From Pseudomonas fluorescens (lineage in GTDB: Bacteria; Pseudomonadota; Gammaproteobacteria; Pseudomonadales; Pseudomonadaceae): a stretch of 64,000 nt of DNA. Under the pieces are notes generated by a model that saw only the letters and a list, made by a program, of their open reading frames with translations, was not told where the DNA came from and did not search any database. The stretch covers positions 186,001 through 250,000 of the forward strand of contig NZ_CABVII010000004.1 in assembly GCF_902497995.1 (NCBI RefSeq), written 5' to 3'. Positions 25,874 through 34,284 of the stretch are shown here, one piece after another. A program made the translations under genes and the position numbers. Numbering within the stretch: the first letter of the stretch is position 1; each line of letters begins with the position of its first letter.

Positions 25874-26929
25874 ATGCGCAAAACCACGCTGATCACTGGC
25901 GGGGCCGGGTACATCGGCTCCCATACCGCGCTGACCCTCATTGCTGCCGGCCACTCGGTGGTGATACTCGATAACCTGTGCAACAGCTGTCGGGAGTCGA
26001 TCAGCCGACTTGAGCTACTGACCCACAGCCACGTCGACTTCATCGAAGGCGATGTGCGCGACAGCACCTTGCTCGAGGAAATCTTCGCTGAGTACGACAT
26101 CGATGCGGTGATGCATTTCTCCAGCCTGAAATCCGTCGCCGAAAGCACCCGAAAACCGCTGGATTACTACGCTAACAATGTCGCGGGCACCTTGAATCTT
26201 TGCCAGGCCATGGCCCGCGCGCAGGTGTTCAATCTGGTGTTCAGTTCCTCGGCCACGGTCTACGGCGACTCGGCGCACACACCGATTGCCGAAGCCCTGG
26301 GCACCGGCAACCCCGTCAATCCCTATGGCCGCAGCAAGCTGATGATCGAGGAGATGCTCAAGGATCTGGCGCTGTCCGACACGCGCTGGAGCATCGCGCT
26401 GCTGCGCTATTTCAACCCGATTGGCGCCCACGAAAGCGGCTTGATCGGCGAAGACCCCCATGGCCGACCCAGCAACCTGCTGCCCAGCCTGACCCAGGTC
26501 GCCATCGGCCGGCTCCCCGAACTCACCGTGTTCGGCAATGACTACCCCACGGTCGATGGCACCTGCGTGCGCGATTACATCCACGTAGTCGATGTGGCCG
26601 AAGGGCACCTGAAGGCGCTGCAGATGCTGCAACACAGTCCTGGCACTCACATCTGGAACCTCGGTACCGGCACCGGCTACAGCGTGTTGCAGATCATCCA
26701 CAGTTTCGAAGACGTGACCGGCATCAGCATTCCCTACCATTTCGCTCCACGCCGAGCCGGCGACATTGCCCAGTGCTGGGCCGACCCCAGCAAGGCCGGA
26801 CGCGACCTGGGCTGGTACGCGCAACGTAACCTGGAGCAGATGATCATCGACACCTGGCGATGGCAATCAAGCAACCCCTATGGCTACCAGTTCCCTCTGC
26901 CATTGCCGGTAGCTGTGGCCATGAAGTAA
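25874..26929 (+). CDS. galE: UDP-glucose 4-epimerase
   Basis: 351 aa extended short-chain dehydrogenase. NAD site TLITGGAGYIGSHTAL, HFSSLKSVAEST, catalytic SSSATVYGD and NPYGRSKLMIEEML (Tyr-x3-Lys), RYFNPIGAHESGLIGEDP and the late VRDYIHVVDVAEGH. These are GalE-specific blocks. AGGA precedes the ATG. It interconverts UDP-glucose and UDP-galactose, supplying galactose to the locus. The genome probably has a second galE elsewhere, so this may be a dedicated copy. Confidence 0.94.
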   Translation: MRKTTLITGGAGYIGSHTALTLIAAGHSVVILDNLCNSCRESISRLELLTHSHVDFIEGDVRDSTLLEEIFAEYDIDAVMHFSSLKSVAESTRKPLDYYANNVAGTLNLCQAMARAQVFNLVFSSSATVYGDSAHTPIAEALGTGNPVNPYGRSKLMIEEMLKDLALSDTRWSIALLRYFNPIGAHESGLIGEDPHGRPSNLLPSLTQVAIGRLPELTVFGNDYPTVDGTCVRDYIHVVDVAEGHLKALQMLQHSPGTHIWNLGTGTGYSVLQIIHSFEDVTGISIPYHFAPRRAGDIAQCWADPSKAGRDLGWYAQRNLEQMIIDTWRWQSSNPYGYQFPLPLPVAVAMK

Positions 26930-26941
26930 TGGAGCCTGACC

Positions 26942-28417
26942 ATGATCAGGGAATGCCTACTCGGCTTTCTTTTCGCGAGCATGATGTTCGAGGCGGCAGC
27001 TGCGCCCTCCCGGCCACCCACCGACGGCCTGGTGCTGTGGCTCGACGCGGCCGACGCCTCGACCATCAGCCTCGACGAACAACAGCGCGTGCTGCGCTGG
27101 CGGGACAAATCCGGCCAGCACCACGACGTCACTGCGGACCATGCATCGGCCAGCGCCTGGTCCGGATACGTGACCAATGCCCTTAACGGCCACGCCGTGG
27201 TGCGCTTGAATGGCACGGCGGCTTTCAGCGCCAAGGCCTTGCGCACGGCAAAAGGTCCGGTGACGCTGTTGATGGTGTCGCGGCGACTTCCGGCACAGGC
27301 CGGGGGCAAGGCCTGGCAACGCCTGTTCAGCTCGCGCCCGCAATTGGCCGATAACGATAACGTGGCACCGAACTTCGGCATCAGCGTGCAACAGACCAGC
27401 ACCTATCAGCCCCACATTGCCTTCCTCGAAACCAGCGACGTGCCGATCGGCCCTCTCGCCGTAGGCCGCAATGTGGTCGGCACCTCTGAAATCCTGCGCG
27501 GCGACATCGCCGAAGTGCTGGCGTACAACCGCCCACTGACCACGCAGGCCGAACGCCAGGCGGCGTTTGAATACCTGGCGCACAAATGGTCGGTGGCGGT
27601 CCCGCAACACGCCAATGCCTGGACCCGAACCGGTCCGCTCGGCCCGGTGCCGCAACAGACCAACGCCAACCTGCCGCTGTCCGATCAGGCCAATGCCGGC
27701 CGCTGGCGCCCGGACCCGCGCTTCACCGACGACTTCAACGGCACTGCCCTCGACCGTCAACGCTGGCACGTCAACAACGCCACCGGTAGCGACTCGCTGG
27801 GGCGCAAACCGGCGCTCTTCACCCCTGACAACGCCAGTGTCGGCAATGGCCATCTGAACATCGTCTTCCGCAGGCAAACCTTGCCTGAAAAATATGTACG
27901 CCTGGGCTACAAGAACTACACCAGCGCCATGGTCCGCACTATCGAACGTGGCGACTACGGCTACTACGAAGCCCGGGCCAGACCCATGAACTCGGCAGGT
28001 TCCAGCGCCTTCTGGCTGGCATGGACCGGACTTGCCGACAACGCCACGGAAATCGACATTTTCGAAATCGGCGGTAAAACCAAAGAGGCCAGATTCGACC
28101 GTTTGTACAACATGAACGCCCACGTCTGGGCGACGCCGACCGGCACCGCGCACTTCAGCGAAGGCGCCAGCTGGACCAGCCCCTGGCGCCTGGCCGCCGA
28201 CTTTCACGTGTATGGCCTGGACTGGCAGCCCGACACCCTACGCTGGTACGTCGACGGCGTGCTGGTCAGGGAAGCGAAGAACAGTCACTGGTTCTTCCCG
28301 ATGCAGATAGTCTTCGACAGCGAGGCCATGTGGGACTGGTTCGGCGTGGTCAACGATGCCGATCTGCCATCGACCTTCAGTATCGATTACATCAAGGTCT
28401 GGCGGCGCGGCGGATAG
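26942..28417 (+). CDS. Secreted LamG-like plus GH16 glycoside hydrolase
   Basis: 491 aa with a signal peptide (residues 1-20, ending EAAAA). Residues 25-210 form a concanavalin-like LamG domain (GLVLWLDAADASTIS ... GDIAEVLAYNRPLT). A linker follows, then a GH16 domain from about 255 (FTDDFNGTALDRQRWHVNN). The catalytic E-I-D-I-F-E signature is in ATEIDIFEIGG, and the end DFHVYGLDWQPDTLRWYVDG and IDYIKVWR is typical of the family. GH16 enzymes cut beta-1,3/1,4 glucans and galactans. Position at the end of the operon suggests it trims or releases the polymer made by the locus. Confidence 0.9.
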   Translation: MIRECLLGFLFASMMFEAAAAPSRPPTDGLVLWLDAADASTISLDEQQRVLRWRDKSGQHHDVTADHASASAWSGYVTNALNGHAVVRLNGTAAFSAKALRTAKGPVTLLMVSRRLPAQAGGKAWQRLFSSRPQLADNDNVAPNFGISVQQTSTYQPHIAFLETSDVPIGPLAVGRNVVGTSEILRGDIAEVLAYNRPLTTQAERQAAFEYLAHKWSVAVPQHANAWTRTGPLGPVPQQTNANLPLSDQANAGRWRPDPRFTDDFNGTALDRQRWHVNNATGSDSLGRKPALFTPDNASVGNGHLNIVFRRQTLPEKYVRLGYKNYTSAMVRTIERGDYGYYEARARPMNSAGSSAFWLAWTGLADNATEIDIFEIGGKTKEARFDRLYNMNAHVWATPTGTAHFSEGASWTSPWRLAADFHVYGLDWQPDTLRWYVDGVLVREAKNSHWFFPMQIVFDSEAMWDWFGVVNDADLPSTFSIDYIKVWRRGG

Positions 28418-28607
28418 TCATGGCTGGTTCATGGCTACACATCCTGCTGCTGGAGGATCTTCTGCCCTGTCTCAAGTCATGAAGGGAGTATCCAATGAAA
28501 GGCGATGCCAGTGCTGACCAAAGAGACGCCGGAACACCTGTTTTCGGGCAAAGGTTTGGCGCTCTTGGTAAACTTCCCTGAATCAGCTTTAAACACGTAG
28601 AGCAAAA

Positions 28608-29615
28608 ATGGTACAGAATTTAGTTACATACCCGGATTCAAGCTCTATGGTGTCCAGACGCTTTAGCGTGGCCCCGATGATGGATTGGACCGACCGCCAC
28701 TGTCGCTTCTTCCTGCGCCTGCTCTCCAAGCACGCCCTCCTCTACACCGAAATGGTCACCACCGGCGCACTGCTCAACGGCGATCACGAACGCTTCCTGC
28801 GTCACAACGAAGCCGAACACCCCCTCGCCCTGCAACTCGGTGGCAGCGTGCCGCTGGACCTGGCCATGTGCGCGCGCATGGCTCAGGACCATGGCTACGA
28901 CGAGGTGAATCTGAATGTCGGCTGTCCGAGTGATCGGGTGCAGAACAATATGATCGGCGCGTGCCTGATGGGGCATCCGCAGTTGGTGGCCGATTGTGTG
29001 AAGGCGATGCGCGATGCGGTGTCGATTCCGGTGACGGTAAAGCATCGGATCGGGATCAATGGCCGGGACAGTTACGAGCAGTTGTGCGATTTCGTCGGCA
29101 CCGTGCGGGATGCCGGGTGCACGAGTTTTACGGTGCATGCGCGGATTGCGATTCTGGAGGGGTTGTCGCCGAAGGAGAACCGCGACATTCCGCCCCTGCG
29201 GTATGACGTGGCGGCGCGGTTGAAGGTGGATTTTCCGGAGCTGGAGATCATTCTCAACGGCGGGATCAAGACGCTGGAGGCTTGTCGCGAGCACTTGCAG
29301 ACATTCGACGGTGTGATGCTGGGCCGTGAGGCCTATCACAACCCTTATGTGATGGCCGAGGTCGATCAGCAACTGTTTGGCAGCACGGCACCGGTGATCA
29401 GCCGGGCCGAGGCGCTGGCGCAGTTGCGGCCCTACATCGCGGCGCATATCGAGGCGGGTGGTTCAATGCACCACATTACCCGGCATGTGCTGGGACTGGG
29501 CACAGGGTTTCCCGGGGCGCGCAAGTTTCGGCAGTTGTTGTCGGTGGATATTCATAAGGCTAAAGAGCCGTTGGTGTTGCTGGATCAGGCGGCGGAGTTG
29601 TTGGAGGGGCGTTAA
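28608..29615 (+). CDS. dusA: tRNA-dihydrouridine(20/20a) synthase
   Basis: 335 aa FMN-dependent enzyme reducing U20/U20a in tRNA. Motifs: RRFSVAPMMDWTDRHCRFFLR, LYTEMVTTGALL, ALQLGGS, and catalytic NLNVGCPSDRVQNN (Cys), with later KHRIGIN, SFTVHARIAILEGLSPKENR and IILNGGI. The distinctive MMDWTDRHCR is DusA-specific. The first ATG (28608) is used; an ATG at 28647 is an alternative. From about 28.9 kb codon usage shifts toward NNG, still in frame. Confidence 0.95.
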   Translation: MVQNLVTYPDSSSMVSRRFSVAPMMDWTDRHCRFFLRLLSKHALLYTEMVTTGALLNGDHERFLRHNEAEHPLALQLGGSVPLDLAMCARMAQDHGYDEVNLNVGCPSDRVQNNMIGACLMGHPQLVADCVKAMRDAVSIPVTVKHRIGINGRDSYEQLCDFVGTVRDAGCTSFTVHARIAILEGLSPKENRDIPPLRYDVAARLKVDFPELEIILNGGIKTLEACREHLQTFDGVMLGREAYHNPYVMAEVDQQLFGSTAPVISRAEALAQLRPYIAAHIEAGGSMHHITRHVLGLGTGFPGARKFRQLLSVDIHKAKEPLVLLDQAAELLEGR

Positions 29616-29665
29616 CAATAAGTTTCTACGTTGAAATGGAGCATCGTTGATGGAAGGAGCTGAAC

Positions 29666-29893
29666 ATGCCTCTGACTGAAAAAGAACTGATGGAACGGGA
29701 TGCCAAACGCAATATTGGCGAAGAACTGTTGGCGTCGATTCTTGAAGTCAAGGCAGGCTCATTGGCTAATGCCGCTGTAGGAGCAAGCTCGCTCCTACAT
29801 AGGCAGCCATCCGCCCCGACGTTTTCCGAGACGTATTGTCGAACTGAAGTCATGACTGTGGAATCTGTGGGCGTTAACGGTCGCCCCGGTTGA
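29666..29893 (+). pseudogene. Truncated NadS/HigA-type antitoxin gene interrupted at a REP element
   Basis: The first 33 residues (MPLTEKELMERDAKRN then IGEELLASILEVKAG) look like the N-terminal arm of HTH_XRE antitoxins of the NadS type. In those an HTH domain follows immediately. Here the HTH is missing: the frame runs straight into a REP-like palindrome at 29776 and then non-homologous sequence. AGGAGC precedes the ATG. It is probably a decayed antitoxin, with no toxin partner in the window. The family assignment is from memory and moderate. Confidence 0.5.
29776..29799. repeat. REP-like palindrome
   Basis: TGTAGGAGC and GCTCCTACA arms (9 bases each, perfect) around AAGCTC. It lies at the breakpoint of the truncated antitoxin-like gene. 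Confidence 0.8.
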
Positions 29894-30055
29894 ACCTGTG
29901 CCCGGATTTGGCATCGTAACTATCGATACCGCGCCCCGCCTTTCAAACACCCGTTTTCCGGTTGTTGCCGCTGGGGCCATCGATACACGCACGCGCCCTT
30001 GAGTGGCTGTCAGCGCTCGGGTAATGTCATCAGACCCATAGGACAGAGCACGCCC

Positions 30056-30982
30056 ATGACTTCCAAGCTGGATCAACTCAAACAAATGACCACCGTGGTT
30101 GCCGACACCGGCGACTTCGAAGCTATCGCTCGCGTCAAACCCGTGGACGCTACCACCAACCCTTCGCTGCTGCTCAAAGCGGCGGCCATTTCCGGTTATG
30201 CCGAGTTGCTGAATGCGTGCGTTCACGACTGCAAGGGCGATGTCGGCCTGGCCAGCGATCGTTTTGGCGTTGCGGTAGGCCAGGAAATTCTCAAGGTTGT
30301 ACCGGGCCGTATTTCCACTGAAGTGGATGCGCGCCTGTCGTTCGACACTGACGCCGTATTGAAGCGCGCGCACCGTCTGATCGAACTGTATGACAAAGCC
30401 GGCATCGGCCGTGACCGGGTGCTGATCAAGATCGCTTCCACCTGGGAAGGTATCCGCGCTGCCGAGCAGTTGGAAAAGGAAGGCATCCAGACCAACCTGA
30501 CCCTGCTGTTCTCCTTCGCTCAGGCCGCCGCTTGTGCCGATGCCGGGGTGTTCCTGATTTCGCCGTTCGTGGGCCGCATCTACGATTGGTACAAGAAGGC
30601 CAACGGCAACGACTACACCGGCGCGGATGATCCGGGCGTGCAGTCGGTGACGCGGATTTACAACTACTACAAATCCAATGACTACAAGACCGTGGTGATG
30701 GGCGCGAGCTTTCGCAACCTGAATCAGATCGAGCAGTTGGCTGGTTGCGACCGCTTGACCATCAGCCCGGATCTGCTGGAGAAGCTGGCGGCGGACACCG
30801 GCAAGCTGGAGCGCAAGTTGGCGCCGGGCAATGCCGGTGAGGCGCGCTTGAGCCTGAATGAAGCGCAGTTCCGTTGGTTGTCCAACGAAGATGCGATGGC
30901 GACCGAGAAGCTGGCTGAGGGTATTCGTCAGTTTGCCCGGGATCAGGAGAAGCTTGAGGCGTTGTTGCAGGCCAAGCTGTGA
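30056..30982 (+). CDS. tal: Transaldolase
   Basis: 308 aa class I transaldolase of the non-oxidative pentose phosphate pathway, moving dihydroxyacetone between sugar phosphates. [14 protein letters not shown] is at residues 30-43 and the Schiff-base Lys is K125 in [27 protein letters not shown] and [14 protein letters not shown] follow. The start at 30056 ([10 protein letters not shown]) matches the TalB family and has AGGACAG upstream; a longer frame from 29999 is rejected. A strong terminator follows at 31002. Confidence 0.96.
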   Translation: MTSKLDQLKQMTTVVADTGDFEAIARVKPVDATTNPSLLLKAAAISGYAELLNACVHDCKGDVGLASDRFGVAVGQEILKVVPGRISTEVDARLSFDTDAVLKRAHRLIELYDKAGIGRDRVLIKIASTWEGIRAAEQLEKEGIQTNLTLLFSFAQAAACADAGVFLISPFVGRIYDWYKKANGNDYTGADDPGVQSVTRIYNYYKSNDYKTVVMGASFRNLNQIEQLAGCDRLTISPDLLEKLAADTGKLERKLAPGNAGEARLSLNEAQFRWLSNEDAMATEKLAEGIRQFARDQEKLEALLQAKL

Positions 30983-31001
30983 TCTAGTTCAGAGCGTTGG
31001 G

Positions 31002-31034
31002 AAAAGGGCGAGCCTTGGGTTCGTCCTTTTTTTT
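31002..31034 (+). terminator. Rho-independent terminator after tal
   Basis: A 13-pair stem with two G-T pairs: arm 31002-31014 (AAAAGGGCGAGCC), loop TTG, arm 31018-31030, then a T-run to 31034. Confidence 0.9.
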
Positions 31035-31093
31035 GCGTTGAATTTGGGTGTTGGATGGCTGCGCGCTGGGGGATGTGGTGTTTGGTGTGGCGT

Positions 31094-31260
31094 CTTCGCG
31101 AGCAAGCCCGCTCCCACAGGGGGATTTATGTCGTTCATGGGAGATGTGGACGACGCAGATCCTGTGGGAGCGGGCTTGCTCGCGAAGGCGGCGGCACATT
31201 CAATATATGTGCAAGCTGGCCTGGCGCTTTCGCGAGCAGGCCGCTCCCACAGGGGGATTT
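31094..31260. repeat. Cluster of three REP-like elements
   Basis: Copies at 31094-31121 (CTTCGCGAGCAAGCCCGCTC orientation), 31161-31190 (opposite, TGTGGGAGCGGGCTTGCTCG) and 31227-31255, alternating in orientation as in REPIN arrays. A fourth partial TGTGGGAGCG begins at 31263. They fill most of the 313-base gap between tal and the STAS gene; apart from the tal terminator nothing else is visible there. Confidence 0.85.
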
Positions 31261-31295
31261 ACTGTGGGAGCGCTGTTTGGCCCATTGCCTGGGGA

Positions 31296-31778
31296 TCAGT
31301 GCCGCTCGAGGGCATTGACCAGGTCATGGAAGGCTTCACGATTGGAGTCGTTCAGGCCCATGAGGATCTTGTGCGCTTCGAGCACTTTGATCCGCACCAC
31401 TTCTTCGGACTGATCCTGGTCTGGCAGGTCGGTCAGGCACTCAGGGCACGGGATCGGGCGGTCAACGATGTTGAACACTTGCTCGAAGCCCATGGACTGC
31501 AGCAGCCGGGTGATGTCTTCGTGGGTGGTGACCACGGTCGGCAGCAGGCCGACCTTTTGCCGCGACAGGATCGACAGTTTGGCCAGCAGGCCCAGGGTGG
31601 TGCTGTCGATGCTGCGGGTTTCGGTCAGGTCGATCACGATCGCGTTGAAATTCAACGCGGTGAAGATCCGCTCAATAGTCGCATCCAACGCCGAACACAG
31701 GGTCAGGCGAACTTCACCGACGAACTTGAGGACGAAGGTGCCGTCCTGCTCGGCGAACTGGATTCTACCGGTACTCAT
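31296..31778 (-). CDS. rssC: STAS-domain anti-sigma factor antagonist (RssC-like)
   Basis: 160 aa. The N-terminal STAS domain has GRIQFAEQDGTFVLKFVGEV, IVIDLTETRSIDSTTLGLLA (the phosphorylatable Ser of the DST motif is S59) and LLQSMGFEQVFNIV. The C-terminal tail is about 55 residues and contains a CPEC pair. It overlaps the upstream response regulator by one base (TGATG), so the two are coupled. The pair would form a partner-switch: the PP2C phosphatase controls the phospho-state of this antagonist. Symbol given by gene-order match to PA2797, from memory. Confidence 0.85.
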   Translation of the reverse strand: MSTGRIQFAEQDGTFVLKFVGEVRLTLCSALDATIERIFTALNFNAIVIDLTETRSIDSTTLGLLAKLSILSRQKVGLLPTVVTTHEDITRLLQSMGFEQVFNIVDRPIPCPECLTDLPDQDQSEEVVRIKVLEAHKILMGLNDSNREAFHDLVNALERH

Positions 31779-32959
31779 CAAAGATTCCTGCTCAACACCA
31801 ACAGGGCGATATCATCCGGCATCTCCCCCAGCGTGGCCAATCCAAAAACCTGCCGCAGACCATCCAGGCTGCCGCCCGCTGCCTTGACCCGTTGGGGCAA
31901 AGCCGCTTCTTTTTCTTTGAGTGTCGGTTCTGGCAAAAGGTCCAGAATGCCATCGGACATCAGCGTCAGGCTGAACGTCGGCGGCAGCTCCAGCACGTGG
32001 TCTTCGTAGGTGGCTTCATTGAAGAGGCCTACCGGCAGACCGCGCCCTTCCAGATAACGAACACTGTCTGGCGTGTACAACACAGGCAACGGCAAATGAC
32101 CGCCGATGCTATAGGTCAACAAACCTGTCTCCTCGTCGATGACTCCACCGACCATTGTGACGTGTTTACCCAGCTTACAACTGATCAGGCCTCGGTTGAT
32201 ATGACCAAGGACCTCTGAAGGCTTGAATTCCGGCAATGTACCGCTGCGCTTGGATTCGAACAGCAGGCGCGTGGTCATGAACTTCAACAGCACGGTAACG
32301 AACGCTGAAGAGGCGCCATGCCCGGAAACGTCCGCCAGGTAAAAGGCTACCCGACGCTCGTCGACCCGAAAGTAGTCGACGAAATCACCCGACAGGTACA
32401 GCGACGGGATGATCTGGTGGGCGAACTGGAACTCGTCGATGCTCCACGGACTGACCGGCAGCATGTTCATCTGCACCTGGCGACCGGCGTTCTGGTCTTC
32501 CTGGAGCAGGTTCAGGCTGGCTTCGAGTTCGCGGTTGGCCTTTTCCAGCTTCTCGCGGTAGCGCTGGTTTTCCAGCAGCAGGCGCGCACGATCCAGGGCC
32601 CGGCGCACAGAGTGCTCGAGCACGGCCAGATCTTCGAGAGGCTTGATCAGGTAGTCCGCCGCGCCCAGGCGCAGGGCCTCGACCGCGTCGTTCATCACGC
32701 CGGCGCCCGACACCACGATGACCGGGGTTTGTGGCGATCGCTCGGTGACCTGGCGGATGAGTTCGAGCCCGCCCATCTGCGGCATGCGCAGATCGCAGAT
32801 GACCAAGTCGGGCTTGAATTGCTCGAATACCTGAAGACCCTGCTGGCCATTGCTGGCCTGCAAGACGCTGAAACCACTGTCTTCCAAATAGGCGGCGAGG
32901 CTCTCGCGCACTACTTCGTCATCATCGATTATCAGCAGCGTGGCACTGGTTTTTGGCAT
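31778..32959 (-). CDS. rssB: Response regulator with PP2C phosphatase output domain (RssB-like)
   Basis: 393 aa from the ATG at 32959 (MPKTSATLLIIDDDEVVRES). The receiver domain is residues 1-120, with phospho-Asp in LVICDLRMPQ, T/S in VIVVSGAG and Lys in YLIKPLEDLA. A coiled-coil linker follows (about 130-165), then a SpoIIE/PP2C domain with YLSGDFVDYF, FYLADVSGHGASSAFV, LMSDGILDL and MPDDIALLV, which keep the metal-binding aspartates. The receiver and coiled coil resemble E. coli RssB, but the output is a Ser/Thr phosphatase, so it should act on the STAS protein next door. An HsbR-type paralogue is the alternative. Confidence 0.88.
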   Translation of the reverse strand: MPKTSATLLIIDDDEVVRESLAAYLEDSGFSVLQASNGQQGLQVFEQFKPDLVICDLRMPQMGGLELIRQVTERSPQTPVIVVSGAGVMNDAVEALRLGAADYLIKPLEDLAVLEHSVRRALDRARLLLENQRYREKLEKANRELEASLNLLQEDQNAGRQVQMNMLPVSPWSIDEFQFAHQIIPSLYLSGDFVDYFRVDERRVAFYLADVSGHGASSAFVTVLLKFMTTRLLFESKRSGTLPEFKPSEVLGHINRGLISCKLGKHVTMVGGVIDEETGLLTYSIGGHLPLPVLYTPDSVRYLEGRGLPVGLFNEATYEDHVLELPPTFSLTLMSDGILDLLPEPTLKEKEAALPQRVKAAGGSLDGLRQVFGLATLGEMPDDIALLVLSRNL

Positions 32960-33397
32960 GTGGGCAAACGGCGCCAGAATTAGGTTGGCGTAGCAGGCAG
33001 GGGTTTTGGCCCGGCTCACACTACTGGATTCGCTTTCTAGCCTCTCCGTTGCACCGTTTTCGGGCATTTGCCCTACGCACGGGTACACCAGAGGTGCCCT
33101 TCTAAGGCGCAGACGGTACTCCCATCCGCGGGGTGTTTCAAGCTCACGCCGATGGTCGCTTGACGTCTTTGGTTGCCAAATGACCGGGAGTTATAAAAAC
33201 CGGCTGGAGAGTAACTGAATGGAAGGTCGTAACCTGCCGATTTTATTGATACTTCGTCATTTACTGAATGAAACACCTGTAGGAGCGAGCTTGCTCGCGA
33301 TAGTCTCAAGGGCGACGCGTTCATTCAGGAAATACGCGTTATCGTTGGCGTCCATCGTCGGAACGCCGCCCGGAGCAAGCTTTGCTCCTACAGGGGA
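32960..33397. other. Intergenic region between rssB and mlaA with a REP-like pair
   Basis: 438 bases without a convincing gene. REP-like elements lie at 33276-33300 (CCTGTAGGAGCGAGCTTGCT orientation) and 33371-33394 (opposite), forming a doublet next to the 3' end of mlaA. The remaining 300 bases should hold the rssB promoter on the minus strand. I could not pick a promoter or a small RNA with confidence. Confidence 0.6.
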
Positions 33398-34087
33398 TCA
33401 GAAATCGTCTTCGACCTGGCCGTCCTTGACCTTGAATTCGCGATTCTGCAGGTACGCGTTACGGATGAAGGTGTACTTGTCGCCACTGATCAGTTTCTCG
33501 GCCGACAGCAGGTTGGCGCGGGTATCGATGATGTACAGGCCCATGATCGAGTTACGCACCGACACGTCGTCGATGTAGCGGTAGGGGCCGGTGTAGCCGT
33601 CGACATACTTGGACGGCGCGTCACGCAGGGTGCTTGGGCCCAACAACGGCAGCATCACGTAAGGCCCGCTGCCCACGCCCCAGTAACCGAGGGTCTGGCC
33701 GAAGTCTTCGTCGTTGCGCTGCAGGCCCATGTGGGTGCCCACATCGAAGAAGCCCAGCACGCCGAAGGTGCTGTTGAAGATCAGGCGCGCGGTATCGACA
33801 CCGGCGGCGGCCGGCTTGGCCTGCAAGAGGTCGTTGGCCAGGTTGGTGACATCGCCGACGTTACGGAACATGTTGTGGATGCCGTCTTCGAGGAACTGCG
33901 GCGTCACGAACTGGTAGCCTTGAGCCAAGGGCTTCAGGGCATAGGTGTCGAGCACGTCGTTGAACCTGTAGATCGGGCGGTTGATGCTTTCCCAAGGATC
34001 TTCTTCCGTGGCAGCCTGGGCAACGAACGGAACCACCAGCACGCTGGCACACACACAAAGCCGAGCTAGATGATTGCTCCAGCGCAT
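33398..34087 (-). CDS. mlaA: MlaA/VacJ outer-membrane phospholipid-asymmetry protein
   Basis: 229 aa with a signal peptide (residues 1-25, ending VAQA) and no Cys at the cleavage site. The VacJ domain is complete: DPWESINRPIYRFNDVLDTY, NMFRNVGDVTNLANDLLQ, FNSTFGVLGFFDVGTHMGL, DFGQTLGYWGVGSGPYVMLP, LLGPSTLRDAP and IDTRANLLSAE. It removes phospholipids from the outer leaflet and passes them to the Mla system. Unlike E. coli MlaA it is not a lipoprotein here. The mlaBCDEF genes are not in the window. Confidence 0.93.
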   Translation of the reverse strand: MRWSNHLARLCVCASVLVVPFVAQAATEEDPWESINRPIYRFNDVLDTYALKPLAQGYQFVTPQFLEDGIHNMFRNVGDVTNLANDLLQAKPAAAGVDTARLIFNSTFGVLGFFDVGTHMGLQRNDEDFGQTLGYWGVGSGPYVMLPLLGPSTLRDAPSKYVDGYTGPYRYIDDVSVRNSIMGLYIIDTRANLLSAEKLISGDKYTFIRNAYLQNREFKVKDGQVEDDF

Positions 34088-34284
34088 AGAAAACTCCTTG
34101 GATTGTTACTGGCTCGGGCGCATGGCCCGGACGATAAGCTGGCTAGTATAAGTCGGAATAGCCGCTTTAGGCAGCATCGTCCGCTCCAGGCTGCAGATGG
34201 GCGAGGATGTCCGGCGATTCACTTCAATGTCACGCAACTGTCACCGTCGGCCCCTAGCCTTTAAGCTATTTCAGGGACGCTACC

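Noticed and set aside
24338..25954. A 538-codon frame antisense to the flippase gene
   Set aside because: Gln/Gly/His-rich shadow; the sense strand encodes a clear Wzx-type protein.
31296..32959. Assignment of the STAS/PP2C pair as HsbA/HsbR
   Set aside because: Domain content is similar, but the neighbours dusA, tal and mlaA match the PA2797/PA2798 locus rather than the HptB-HsbRA locus.
33073..33324. An 83-codon minus-strand frame between mlaA and rssB
   Set aside because: It begins in a REP element and shows no protein-like pattern.
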